From the NCBI GenBank assembly GCA_012719125.1, contig JAAYAY010000061.1, positions 80,872 to 144,871 of the forward strand: 64,000 bases of DNA, read 5' to 3'. This DNA is from Planctomycetaceae bacterium (lineage in GTDB: Bacteria > Planctomycetota > Planctomycetia > Pirellulales > Thermoguttaceae). Below the pieces are notes generated by a model, which was given only the letters and a program-made list of their open reading frames with translations, was not told where the DNA came from and ran no database searches. This document shows positions 54,801 to 63,516 of this stretch, in pieces (position 1 is the stretch's first letter; each line of letters starts with the position of its first letter). A program made the position numbers and the translations under genes.

Positions 54801-55985
54801 GAGTGCATCGGGAGCAACGCGGTTCTTCGGGTCGACGGAAACGTCGTTTGCTCAGGTAGCTTTGCTCATCTTCGCGGCAGTGATCCCACTATTCTCGGGT
54901 TTCAGGGCTACTTTGTTGGCCCAGATGTGTCGTTCGATGATTTGATTGTGCGACGCCCGACGTTGAAGGAATACGAGGCTAGTGGCGTTGCCTGCCCGGA
55001 ACCAACACTAACCGTATCCCCACCGTCGCTCGAAGACTCGAACGCCATTGGGCAGGAATCTGTCGGCGAAGTGCGACGGTTCGTGGGGCACGAGGGACGT
55101 GCGGTCGACGTTGTATTCTCTCCTGACGGAACCCAACTCCTGTCCGTCGGTTACGATGGCACTGCAAGGTTGTGGGATATCACCACAGGCAAGGAAGTAC
55201 ATTCTTTTCAGGTCTGCAAAGAAGGAAGACTCTACAACACGGCGTTCTCTCCGGACGGCAGCCGAGCGATGGCATTTGGCACTCTTCCTGCTGTGTTTGT
55301 GTTTTCCCCGAAGCAAGGCGGAGAGACAAGGCGTATCGACCTTCCTTTTGTGGCTCGGTCTGCCTTCGCTGACCACGGACGGCTTCTGTACTGCGCTGAT
55401 GCAAACGGTGTCGGCCTTCTTGTCTGCGACTCGAATACGGGTCAACAACTCCGAACGATTCCTTTTCAGAAGAAGATGAAACGATATTCATTTGGGTTCT
55501 CTGCCGATGGTTTAACCCTCGTCGGGGCCGGAGACGACGAGCGGATCCGAATTTGGGACTGTGGCACTGGCTCGGTCCTCCAGGAAATGGGACAACACCC
55601 CGGAGTTCGGACTTGCGCGATCGCTCCCAACGGCAAGCTGGTGCTCTCGGGCGGCATGGACGGCGTCATTCGCCGTTGGAATGTTGATTCCGGACAGGAA
55701 GCCGCCCAGTTGAAAGGGCACACTGATTGGATCTACAGCCTCAGTTTCTCCCCCGACTCAAAGAGAGCCCTCTCATCGAGTGGAGCGCCCATCAGCAACG
55801 GAGGCTTTGGCAAAGCGACCGAGAAGGCGATACGTCTCTGGGACCTCGAGAAAGGCTCGCAGATCGCCGAATTTCGAGGGCATGACAATCATATCCACAA
55901 AGTCGTCTTCTCCCCCGACGGACGTTACGCCGCGTCGGCCAGTTCCGACAGGACCGTTCGCCTCTGGCGGCTGCCTGATCCATAA
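51807..55985 (+). CDS. Giant kinase: zinc ribbon, kinase, membrane helix, FGE-like, beta sandwich and WD40
   Basis: A 1392-residue receptor-like kinase. Residues 1-40 hold a CPNCG/CKHC zinc ribbon. The kinase at about 70-330 has GAGAMGEVW, AIKFLP, HRDVKPANLL (about 195), DFGLAK and MAPEQW. One membrane helix lies at about 393-411, followed by a PEGA-like strand domain. An FGE-like domain (IPPGEFTMGS, then RVIRGGGYF) covers about 585-852 but has only one of the two FGE cysteines, so it probably binds ligand. A laminin-G/DUF1080-like sandwich covers about 875-1050 and seven WD40 repeats 1090-1392, the last ending VRLWRLPDP. The start is chosen at the zinc ribbon. It acts downstream of the ECF-like factor. 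Confidence 0.85.
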   Translation: MKRLRIQCPNCGKAYEIADESLGARAVCKHCQQTFTISLDQTLKPQSGPQPAPSPNPTESDSSGPRKGKRIGHYKLKEKLGAGAMGEVWRARDLRLARDVAIKFLPGVYASGDERLRRFMIEARAAARLDHTNAVTIYEISEEKGVVYIVMQYVAGASLDKVVAKQERMDWRDATRAVLDAAAGLGAAHKQGIVHRDVKPANLLRDAEGVTRVADFGLAKALAGTQQISREGAILGTPAFMAPEQWINRGIDHRSDLYSLVCTYYYLLTGETPFEAPEMIALRYQHAEVPLPDPREYAANLPDGACRILIRGTQKPQADRYQTADELIEALKAVLETPQESMFSGTPWEQLILQVSASEYPTLADEPLALLRSSQAQRVLKRMRSKPPTIKWIAAGLIGFFAFLCLGVILYVSTDYGTVKIELPYDDPGIVVKVDDNEIDIAGLGEPLKFKVGEHGLEVASEKYTFQGPRSFRVKRGANDPLVVTLVPKKGAGSVAQVEKSELKRIASSSEEPALSGGTATAPLVVAGAGIKNAPAQVDQPSGSSRSESGQSHPPLAIAPFDADQAARYQQEWAKYLGMPVQLETSIGMKLVLIPPGEFTMGSAGPGSDGNERPEHKVGISRAFLMGAHEVTVGQFRRFVEDARYRTSAEESPQGGVVLLDGNRREEHRKDCSWQAPGFAQDDDHPVVQVSWIDAVAFCEWLARKEGTKYRLPTDAEAEYACRAGTVTRHPFGDSVDNLHKIANLADQSLVKHLGPVKHAAPWTDGFPFTSPTGSFPENAFGLHDLLGNVCEWCADWFGPYSAEFQVDPQGPRTGVQRVIRGGGYFLPSERFASCNRGFNGPATAFYHTGFRVVCEIPVEALPTRQSVGEVSSSPGAILWKDDFGEDRLADYRQELPSKPENWTVQGGVLRHNVQPRDKSGDALLLPFPIVGDVIVEYRVIPCGEDISDANFRVHDLTFVYGGNGNRQSWIGQGALYETKGQRFSASIPIDRPTSVQVECIGSNAVLRVDGNVVCSGSFAHLRGSDPTILGFQGYFVGPDVSFDDLIVRRPTLKEYEASGVACPEPTLTVSPPSLEDSNAIGQESVGEVRRFVGHEGRAVDVVFSPDGTQLLSVGYDGTARLWDITTGKEVHSFQVCKEGRLYNTAFSPDGSRAMAFGTLPAVFVFSPKQGGETRRIDLPFVARSAFADHGRLLYCADANGVGLLVCDSNTGQQLRTIPFQKKMKRYSFGFSADGLTLVGAGDDERIRIWDCGTGSVLQEMGQHPGVRTCAIAPNGKLVLSGGMDGVIRRWNVDSGQEAAQLKGHTDWIYSLSFSPDSKRALSSSGAPISNGGFGKATEKAIRLWDLEKGSQIAEFRGHDNHIHKVVFSPDGRYAASASSDRTVRLWRLPDP

Positions 55986-56064
55986 CCCGTGCGAGTGAAT
56001 ATCACAACGTCCGTGATACCGGCCTGCGAAGTGCAGGCGAGTTCTGCGGGCACCAGTCCCTTCC

Positions 56065-58239
56065 ATGAACCAACTCAGAATCCAGTGCCCTAATTGCGGC
56101 AAGACATACCGGGCTGAAGCCGATAGCCTCGGGGGGCTGGCGGTCTGCCCGCATTGCGAGCAAACCTTCACCATCGGCGGGGACCAGACGGTTACCCCGC
56201 CGGGGGATCCAGGATCGCAGCCGGCAGCCCGTCCGGCAGATTCGCCCGGCGCGACACCGATTCCTGGCGACTTGAGTGAAGGCGGCCAATTTTCGGCAGC
56301 CCCGCCCGGATCGGCGAGCGTTGCCGGATTGCCGGAAAAGGTCGGTCAATTCGTTCTTCAGGAACGGCTGGGGCGCGGCGCCATGGGTGAAGTCTGGAAG
56401 GCCCATGACGTCCGGCTGGAGCGTAATGTTGCGATCAAGTTCTTGCCAAGAGAATTCGCCCGCGACCGGCAGCGGGTCAAGCGGTTTCTTACGGAAGCCC
56501 GTTCCGCCGGCCAACTCGACCACGGGAACGCCGTTACCGTCTACAAGATCGATCAGGAGAAGGACCTCGTCTATATTGTCATGCAGTATGTGGACGGGGC
56601 TTCGCTCGACAAGGTGGTACGACAGGAAGGCCCGCTCCCCTGGCGTGAAGCCACGCGAGTGATCCGCGATGCCGCCGCGGGGTTGCAGGCAGCGCACAAG
56701 CTCGGAATCATCCACCGCGACATCAAGCCGGCCAATCTCCTGCGAGACTCAACGGGAGTCACACGAGTAGCCGATTTCGGTCTGGCCAAGGCGTTGGCCT
56801 CCAACCAGCAGATCACTCAGGAGGGCGCCGCACTGGGCACGCCGGCCTTCATGGCGCCGGAGCAATGGATCAACCAGGGCGTCGACCACCGCAGCGACCT
56901 GTACTCACTTGTCTTGACCTACTACTACCTGCTGACCGGCCAAACGCCGTTTGAAGCGCCCGAGTCACTTACCCTTCGCTACCAGCACGTTCAAGTGCCG
57001 CTGCCCGACCCGCGGGAGCACGTGGCCAATCTGCCCGACGACGTTTGTCGCGTCTTGATTCGGGGATCGCAAAAGGAACCGGCAGAACGGTTTCAGACAG
57101 CGCGGGAGTTGATCGAAGCGATTGATTCGCTGATTGAGGCGTCGAACGAGCTGCTCGTTCATGGTGCACCCTGGGATCGACTCGTGACATCTTCTGCGAC
57201 GCTGCTCCGAAAACTCAACGAAACGGGATTAGGCTCCGGATTCCACCCACAGATTCGACGTGCTGTCAGGCGGGGCAAGGGCAACCCGCGAACCACCAGA
57301 CGGGTCATCGGCGGCCTCATCGCATCCGCTTGTCTTCTTGCGATCGCTGTGACGGTCTCGATCACGAGCCGTTCCGGTCCCGCTACAGCGTCACGCGACC
57401 GCGCAGCGTTCACCGAAAAGCAGCAGGATACTGGAAATCCGGGCCGTGAGTTGTCACCGCCATTGGCTGTCGCGCCATTTAATGCCCAGCAGGCGCAAGA
57501 ATATCAACAACTCTGGGCGGACCACCTCGGTCTACCCGTCGAGTACACCAATTCAATCGGCATGAAATTCCGTTTGATCCCGCCCGGTGAGTTCATGATG
57601 GGCAGTGGGGAACAAGACCCGATCAGAAACAGCGACGAAACTCCACAGCACTTGGCACGTATCACGAAGCCGTTTTATCTTGGAGTCTGTGAAGTAACCC
57701 AACATGAATACACAAGTCTCGTCGGCGAGAATCCCTCGCATTTCAAGGGAGATATGCGGCCAGTGGACTCGGTTTCCTGGCACGATGCAGCTACCTTCTG
57801 CATGAAGCTGTCGGCATTGGAGTCTGATTCACGGTATCGACTTCCTACGGAAGCGGAATGGGAGTACGCGTGCCGTGCGGGAACAACTACGCGATTCGTT
57901 TGCGGCAACATACTGAATTCGCGCTACGTGTGGTATGGAGACAACAGCCATCAGGAAACGCATCCAGTTGGCACAACACTCCCAAATCCGTGGGGGGTTT
58001 GCGACATGCACGGAAACGTATGGGAATGGTGTATGGACTATTATACCGATGACTACTATCGTGTTTGCCCATTGGACGATGCAGCGGGGCCTGCGGATGG
58101 CGCCAACCGTGTGTGTCGTGGCGGAGGGTTCGGTCGTTCAAATCCGCGGTTCTATCGCTCGGCAATGCGAGGCGGGGACCCGCCTGAGGATCGCCAGATT
58201 CATTTAGGATTTCGTGTTGCACTGAACCGAGGCGATTAG
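56065..58239 (+). CDS. Kinase: zinc ribbon, kinase, membrane helix and FGE-like domain
   Basis: A 724-residue paralogue of the preceding kinase. Zinc ribbon CPNCG/CPHC at 8-36; kinase about 92-350 (GRGAMGEVWKAHD, AIKFLP, HRDIKPANLL near 217, DFGLAK, MAPEQW); membrane helix about 415-434; FGE-like domain 497-724 (LIPPGEFMMGS, CRLPTEAEWEYACRAGTTTR-like EAEWEYACRAGTTTRF, VCRGGGF). The FGE catalytic cysteine pair is not seen. It lacks the sandwich and WD40 repeats of its neighbour. The shared N-terminal half indicates tandem duplication with later loss or gain of sensor domains. Confidence 0.87.
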   Translation: MNQLRIQCPNCGKTYRAEADSLGGLAVCPHCEQTFTIGGDQTVTPPGDPGSQPAARPADSPGATPIPGDLSEGGQFSAAPPGSASVAGLPEKVGQFVLQERLGRGAMGEVWKAHDVRLERNVAIKFLPREFARDRQRVKRFLTEARSAGQLDHGNAVTVYKIDQEKDLVYIVMQYVDGASLDKVVRQEGPLPWREATRVIRDAAAGLQAAHKLGIIHRDIKPANLLRDSTGVTRVADFGLAKALASNQQITQEGAALGTPAFMAPEQWINQGVDHRSDLYSLVLTYYYLLTGQTPFEAPESLTLRYQHVQVPLPDPREHVANLPDDVCRVLIRGSQKEPAERFQTARELIEAIDSLIEASNELLVHGAPWDRLVTSSATLLRKLNETGLGSGFHPQIRRAVRRGKGNPRTTRRVIGGLIASACLLAIAVTVSITSRSGPATASRDRAAFTEKQQDTGNPGRELSPPLAVAPFNAQQAQEYQQLWADHLGLPVEYTNSIGMKFRLIPPGEFMMGSGEQDPIRNSDETPQHLARITKPFYLGVCEVTQHEYTSLVGENPSHFKGDMRPVDSVSWHDAATFCMKLSALESDSRYRLPTEAEWEYACRAGTTTRFVCGNILNSRYVWYGDNSHQETHPVGTTLPNPWGVCDMHGNVWEWCMDYYTDDYYRVCPLDDAAGPADGANRVCRGGGFGRSNPRFYRSAMRGGDPPEDRQIHLGFRVALNRGD

Positions 58240-58366
58240 GTGCGAACCGAGCATATGCTCTTCCGAGGTAATTGCCGAGATATCGAAGCCTCCTGTGGCT
58301 TGTGTAAGAGTGAGATTCAATACAGAGTGATTTCGACATCTTCGTTCCCCTGACGAGTCGACCGTC

Positions 58367-59845
58367 ATGCCTCCCAAAGTCATCCTCGCCATCACTTCCG
58401 GCCCGCTGGAAGGCCACAAGTTTGAGTTCGATCAGCACGATACGTTCCTCTTCGGCCGCCGCTCAAACTGCCACGCGCGGATCACTGACGATCCTCGGGT
58501 CTCGCGGCACCATTTCATCCTCGAGGCCAATCCCCCTGATGCCCGCGTGCGCGATACGGGGAGCCGCAACGGGACGATCGTCAACGGCGTCAAATACGGC
58601 GGCCGGGAGAAGCACGAGACGCCCGCCCAGGCCGCCCTGCGACCGTATCCGGAGGTGGATCTGAAGCACGGCGATGTGATCACCGTTGGACGCACACGCT
58701 TGCTCGTGAGCGTTGAGACGCCGCCGACATGCAATCACTGCGGGATGGAAGTGCCCGAGGAGGAACTTGGGGCCGCGTATCAGGCTACTGAGACGTACCT
58801 CTGCCATACATGCCGGACGACCCCCATCGAGTCGCCCCCTGCCGTCCGACAGAAAGCCGTTGTATGCAGTCAGTGCGGCAAAGATACTTCCGCGGAGATC
58901 GGCAGCGGACGCCGAGGCGAATACGTCTGCCAGCAGTGTCGCAACCGGCTCATGGATGACACGAACGGATTTCGCGACCTGTTGCGGTCGGCTGCTGGCA
59001 AGTCTCCGACAGCCGACAAACCGGCACTGGACGGCTACACTTTGGGAGAGGAATTGGGACGGGGCGGCATGGGGATCGTCTACCGGGCAGTTCGCGATTA
59101 CGATCGCCACCCGGTTGCCGTCAAGATCATGCTGGCCAAGATCGCCGTGGAAGAGCACGCTCGAAAGATGTTCCTCCGCGAGGTCGAGATCGCCTGCCGG
59201 TTGGAGCATCCGGGCCTGGTCAAGATTATCGGGCACGGTTCCGTCGGCAGCGCTTTCTACTCGGTGATGGAGTTGTGCCCAGGCGGATCCCTGTCGAATC
59301 TCGCCCGTCGATACGATCGAGGCGCCCCGTTGCAGATTGTCCTCCCGCTCATGATGGACAGCCTCGCCGGACTCGAATTCGCTCATCGGAAAGGGCTCGT
59401 CCATCGCGACCTGAAGCCCCAGAACATCCTCTTGACCGGTGACGACGAGCCTCAGGCGAAGATCGCCGACTTCGGGTTAGCCAAGTCGTTCGCCCAGGCC
59501 GGTTTGTCGGGGATGACCGCCACCGGCGGCGTGGCCGGCACATTTCGCTTCATGCCTCGCGAGCAACTCACCCAATTCAAGTACGCTCGTCCCGTCAGCG
59601 ATGTCTGGAGCTTTGCGGCAACGTTCTACGCCGTCCTGACAAGATGCTGTCCTCGCGAGTTTCCCGAGAATCGCGATCCGATTGATGTGATTCTCAATAG
59701 CCATGCCAAGCCAATTCGAGAGTATCGCCCCGACATACCCGACGCCGTGGCCGACGTATTTGACCGGGCCCTGCTGACCGATCCGTCGGCCCGATATCAG
59801 ACCGCGGGCGAGATGAGAGAGAATCTTGCTTATGCTCTCCGGTAG
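58367..59845 (+). CDS. Kinase with FHA domain and two zinc ribbons
   Basis: A 492-residue cytoplasmic kinase. An FHA phosphothreonine-binding domain fills residues 1-115, with GRRSNCHARITD, SRHHF and GSRNGTIVNG. Two zinc ribbons follow (CNHCG/CHTC at 122-149; CSQCG/CQQC at 168-191). The kinase covers 223-492: GRGGMGIVYRA, AVKIML, HRDLKPQNILL near 346, IADFGLAK, and PREQ in place of APE. The FHA domain may read the phosphorylated membrane kinases encoded just upstream, making a cascade. That is an inference from gene order. Confidence 0.87.
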   Translation: MPPKVILAITSGPLEGHKFEFDQHDTFLFGRRSNCHARITDDPRVSRHHFILEANPPDARVRDTGSRNGTIVNGVKYGGREKHETPAQAALRPYPEVDLKHGDVITVGRTRLLVSVETPPTCNHCGMEVPEEELGAAYQATETYLCHTCRTTPIESPPAVRQKAVVCSQCGKDTSAEIGSGRRGEYVCQQCRNRLMDDTNGFRDLLRSAAGKSPTADKPALDGYTLGEELGRGGMGIVYRAVRDYDRHPVAVKIMLAKIAVEEHARKMFLREVEIACRLEHPGLVKIIGHGSVGSAFYSVMELCPGGSLSNLARRYDRGAPLQIVLPLMMDSLAGLEFAHRKGLVHRDLKPQNILLTGDDEPQAKIADFGLAKSFAQAGLSGMTATGGVAGTFRFMPREQLTQFKYARPVSDVWSFAATFYAVLTRCCPREFPENRDPIDVILNSHAKPIREYRPDIPDAVADVFDRALLTDPSARYQTAGEMRENLAYALR

Positions 59846-59960
59846 CCCTGCCCGCAACGACCAGGAAATTCATGAGCACCAATCCGCGCACCGGCCACTA
59901 CGGAACCACGAAGAACACGGCGGGCGACAAGCCGATCTCGGAGGTCTTCCGCTCGTCGGT

Positions 59961-62900
59961 TCAATAGCTCAGGGACCGGCGGAGCGATTCCAGTTCGGCG
60001 GCGGCATAGACACGGCGCTTTTCCTGGAAATAGCCGTACTCGGCCTTTTCCGCGTCCGTCCACGTGTTGTGCTGCGTGTAGGAACCGCAGAAGGGAACGA
60101 GCAGATCGAGCCAACAGGCGAAGGTGCGCTTTTCGTTTTCGCCGACCTGCACGTCGTAATGGGCCGGTTCCAGGTAGTCCATGATCCGGCTCTTGCTCGC
60201 CCCCGTGTGGTACGGCGGGAGCATCACGGCACGGCTGCGGGGCTTCAGCCACTGCATCCAGGGATTCTTGTCGGGATCGCCCGAAGTGGTGACGGCGACA
60301 TAGGACTGGGTGTAGGCCCGTTTGGGGTCCACCTGCCCTGCACCGATCAGATGGACGCTCTCCGGTCGGGCCGCCTCACCGGTCAGGCTGATCTTGGTCT
60401 CTTCGATTCTTGAGCCGTTATGGCAGCTCACGCAGTGCCGGTCGAAGATGGGCTGGATTTCCTGGACGTAACTGAAGCCGTCCACCGGCGCGTCGGCGTC
60501 GAGCGACCGCGGGGCGTTGACGCCGAGGTAGTTCTCCACGCTGTCGAGCCAGGATTGGGAGGCGAGCCGCCCGACGAGCGGATGCTCCTTGCCCGCAAAG
60601 GGCTGCAGCTTCTGGACCGGCTTGGAAAGAGCCAGCGTCGTGATCTGGGGTGCCGCCTGCGCCCCCGCATCCGTCTTGTTCTCATGGCAGCCGATGCAGG
60701 AGAGACGCTCGCCGTTCTGGAGCGTCGACCAGCTTCGCATCGACTGGATGGTGTAGCCCTTGGCGTCGAGCACCTGGAAGTAGACCGGCGCGTGGGCTGG
60801 GACCGCAAAACTGCAACTGCCGTCGGCCTCGATGTCGACCTCGCCGAGCACGTGCTTGACGTCCCAACTGCCGCTGTTCAGCGAGATCGGCGTCTGGCAG
60901 AGACCGGTCTCGCACTCGCCCCCGTTCTGCCCGTAGCCCATCCGGGCGACGCGGTACTCCAGGGCAACCACGCGGAGTTTCTTGGCCGTACCGCGGGGAA
61001 CGCCGGCAAGCCCCGGCCCTTGGTAGACGTCCTGCATCGTGTAGATCCCGTTGTTGTCGGCCGGGTTGACCAGCGACGCACGGGCGGGGGGCGCCGCGCG
61101 GGACATGACGGGAACGGCCTGCCCCGTGCTCTGCCAGTCGTCAAACGCCAGCAGTTCGCGCGTGCCGTCGGGCCGCATGTAGTAGACGCCCAGCGGAGGA
61201 TTGAACGGGCCGAACGGCGGCAGGTACCCTTCCGGGCAGAAGGAACAGAGGTAGTTCTCCTCGTCGAACGCATAGGGATGCGCGTACTGCGGCCCGAATT
61301 GTCCGAAAATGTCGATCTTCAGGTCGAGGTAGGGCCTGGCGGGATCGGGCGGTTCGGGCGCGATGGAGTCGGCCGGCTCGCGCCCCGGACGCCCGTCGAG
61401 CCGGGTGTTGACCAGTTCGATGCCGCAGCCCGCCTGAATGCCTTTGGAGCGGTCGATCAAGCCGAGTTTGCCCTTGTAGATCGAGTGGTGCCCGGCGATC
61501 AAGGCAATCGCTTTCGGCGACCCGGGGATGCCGCGGGCGTGGATGATCGAGGCCGGAAACATGCTGTTGTTCCCGTAATACTCCATCTGCGCCGTGCCGT
61601 CGGGGTTCATCACGATCAGCGGATGGTTGAACAGCGCGCTGCGGTCGTTGTACTCCCAGCGGGTGAAGACGATACGGCCGTCTTCCAGCACCTGGGGGTT
61701 GTTCGTCATGAGCTGATCGAAAGTCAGGCGGCGGATGTTACGGCCGTCGGCGTCGCAACAGTAGATGTTCCCGCCGGCGCGGTACCAGCAGTCGCTGATG
61801 TGTACGTCCCGCGTCGACGTGAAGACGATGCGACCGTCCGGCAGGAACGTCGGCTCGCAGTCGGCTACGGGCATGGGCTTGCCGTCGTTCACGATGGGGA
61901 AGGTGATCTGTTTCACCCGGCGCGTCGCCATGTCCATCGTGTAGAGGTAGTAGGAGTCGGTCTCGAAGTTGTCGCGCATGGAAAAGACAAGCGTCCGAGC
62001 GTCCCAGGAGAGGTTCGGGTAGCAGATAGTCCCCTCGGGCTTTTCGAGTAGCACTTCGTGCTCGACGCTGCCGTCCTCGAGCAGGGTTCCCAGGCAGAGC
62101 TGCCCCCCCGTCTTAAAACCGGGGGTGTAGTCGCGGATCTGCTCGTCCGGAATGTCGTATTTGCCGGCCAGCCCCTGCATGCAGCCGAACACATGGTGCT
62201 TGGCATAGACGAACTGGGTGGCCCTGGCACGGACCGGCTGGAGACGTGCTCTGCGGCGGGCGGCACAGGCGTCGAGATACAGGCAGCGCCAGCGAGGATC
62301 GCTCGCGGGCACCTTCTCCTCGGCAAGCTGAACGAGCCGCTGCCGGAGTGGATCCAGGCCGGAGGCCTCGGGGACCTGGCCCAGGACCTTCTCGACCATG
62401 GAACGCTCCTTCTCGGCGTCACTACTCGAGGTGAACACGCGGGCGATGTCGAGTCCGGCATCCTGATAGAGCCAGTCGCGCTCGAGGCGGTGACGCGGAA
62501 ATGCCACGTCCGGCGGGTTCTTGACCGGATAGTCGTCCGGCCGGGCGTCATAGCAGGTGATCTCTGCGATCTGGATGTTCAGGTTCCGGCCGTCGCCCGC
62601 CGTTGCCAGCCCCACCTTGCGGCTCCAGGGAAGCTGCGCTTCGAGCATCCACGGTCCGGGGTAGCGCTTCTGGTACGAGTCGTTGACGCGCACCTTCAGG
62701 TAGCGAGTGGTCACCGGGGGCCAGTCTGCGAAGGCGGAGTTGGAATTGGAGGTTGCGGGCAACTCCTGCTTGTCGGCAAGGGGTCTGATCTGTTCCTTGC
62801 CCTGCGGATCGGCGCAGGCGGAGATGGTCACGTTCTTCGCCAACACATAGACCCAGGCGTTGCGGGCCACAAAACGCATCCCGGAAATCGTCCGTTCCGC

Positions 62901-63167
62901 TCCCAGATCCAGCACGAACGTGGCCGTGACGGGGGGCGCCGCCTTGTGCGGCCAAACGGCCGTGCTGCTGCCCGTACGGGTGTCGTCGAGCAGGCAGGCA
63001 TAGGTGCCGCGATCGCCGTCGATCATCCTCTCCGCCGCATACCTGCCCGGCGGGTCCGAAAAACACTCCGCATCGGTCCACACGCCGGCCGGCCGAAATT
63101 CCGCCGCGGAGAGCGTGCCGGCGAATAGAGTCAGCGCCAGGAGAACGCTTACGAATGTCGTTTTCAT
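59961..63167 (-). CDS. Exported HZS-alpha-like multidomain cytochrome c
   Basis: A 1068-residue secreted protein with a Sec signal (VSVLLALTLFAGTLSA). Residues about 25-215 resemble a discoidin/F5-8C sandwich. The middle has PD40/TolB-like propeller repeats (DARTLVFSMRD, FLPDGRIVFTSTRD, VLEDGRIVFTRW). Two heme c sites follow: CIGCH near 825 and CVSCH near 910. The region around CIGCHENKT resembles the middle domain of hydrazine synthase alpha. Many non-anammox planctomycetes carry such proteins, so hydrazine synthesis is not implied. The likely role is redox chemistry at the outer side of the membrane. Substrate unknown. Confidence 0.78.
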   Translation of the reverse strand: MKTTFVSVLLALTLFAGTLSAAEFRPAGVWTDAECFSDPPGRYAAERMIDGDRGTYACLLDDTRTGSSTAVWPHKAAPPVTATFVLDLGAERTISGMRFVARNAWVYVLAKNVTISACADPQGKEQIRPLADKQELPATSNSNSAFADWPPVTTRYLKVRVNDSYQKRYPGPWMLEAQLPWSRKVGLATAGDGRNLNIQIAEITCYDARPDDYPVKNPPDVAFPRHRLERDWLYQDAGLDIARVFTSSSDAEKERSMVEKVLGQVPEASGLDPLRQRLVQLAEEKVPASDPRWRCLYLDACAARRRARLQPVRARATQFVYAKHHVFGCMQGLAGKYDIPDEQIRDYTPGFKTGGQLCLGTLLEDGSVEHEVLLEKPEGTICYPNLSWDARTLVFSMRDNFETDSYYLYTMDMATRRVKQITFPIVNDGKPMPVADCEPTFLPDGRIVFTSTRDVHISDCWYRAGGNIYCCDADGRNIRRLTFDQLMTNNPQVLEDGRIVFTRWEYNDRSALFNHPLIVMNPDGTAQMEYYGNNSMFPASIIHARGIPGSPKAIALIAGHHSIYKGKLGLIDRSKGIQAGCGIELVNTRLDGRPGREPADSIAPEPPDPARPYLDLKIDIFGQFGPQYAHPYAFDEENYLCSFCPEGYLPPFGPFNPPLGVYYMRPDGTRELLAFDDWQSTGQAVPVMSRAAPPARASLVNPADNNGIYTMQDVYQGPGLAGVPRGTAKKLRVVALEYRVARMGYGQNGGECETGLCQTPISLNSGSWDVKHVLGEVDIEADGSCSFAVPAHAPVYFQVLDAKGYTIQSMRSWSTLQNGERLSCIGCHENKTDAGAQAAPQITTLALSKPVQKLQPFAGKEHPLVGRLASQSWLDSVENYLGVNAPRSLDADAPVDGFSYVQEIQPIFDRHCVSCHNGSRIEETKISLTGEAARPESVHLIGAGQVDPKRAYTQSYVAVTTSGDPDKNPWMQWLKPRSRAVMLPPYHTGASKSRIMDYLEPAHYDVQVGENEKRTFACWLDLLVPFCGSYTQHNTWTDAEKAEYGYFQEKRRVYAAAELESLRRSLSY

Positions 63168-63466
63168 CTTCTTCCCTCTGACAGCCGGCGGGCAGTGCGG
63201 CCCGGGGCACGGGCGGCCTGTCCATCGAAGTCGGCACGGCCGATGGACCGAGTCTATCAGGGAAGGACCAGGGAGTCAAAGCGCGATGAAAACACGCTCG
63301 GAGGCAATTCCTTCGCCGTTTCCGGCCGGTAGTCTGTCTTTGCCGTCCCCTCAGCCTTTCCCTCACTGTCTCACCAAGGCCGGGCAAGCCCGCAACCCAA
63401 CCTTCACGAACGCACAAGTCCAGCACAAAGGCACTAAGAAACCTCCCCAAAGGTTCAACTTTCCTA

Positions 63467-63516
63467 TTGAAAAATCCCGCCAGTTTGCTATCATGTACGA
63501 ATGCACATATGTACAT
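63467..63516 (+). promoter_or_regulatory. Promoter with overlapping inverted-repeat operator
   Basis: TTGAAA (63467-63472), 16 bases, TATCAT (63489-63494). Right at the -10 box a 6-bp inverted repeat ATGTAC (63493-63498) and GTACAT (63511-63516) with a 12-base spacer could bind a repressor. No gene is recognised downstream within about 450 bases. Confidence 0.4.

Noticed and set aside
59961..63167. Hydrazine synthase and an anammox lifestyle
   Set aside because: The resemblance is limited to one domain, and HZS beta/gamma, hydrazine dehydrogenase and related genes are absent from the window.
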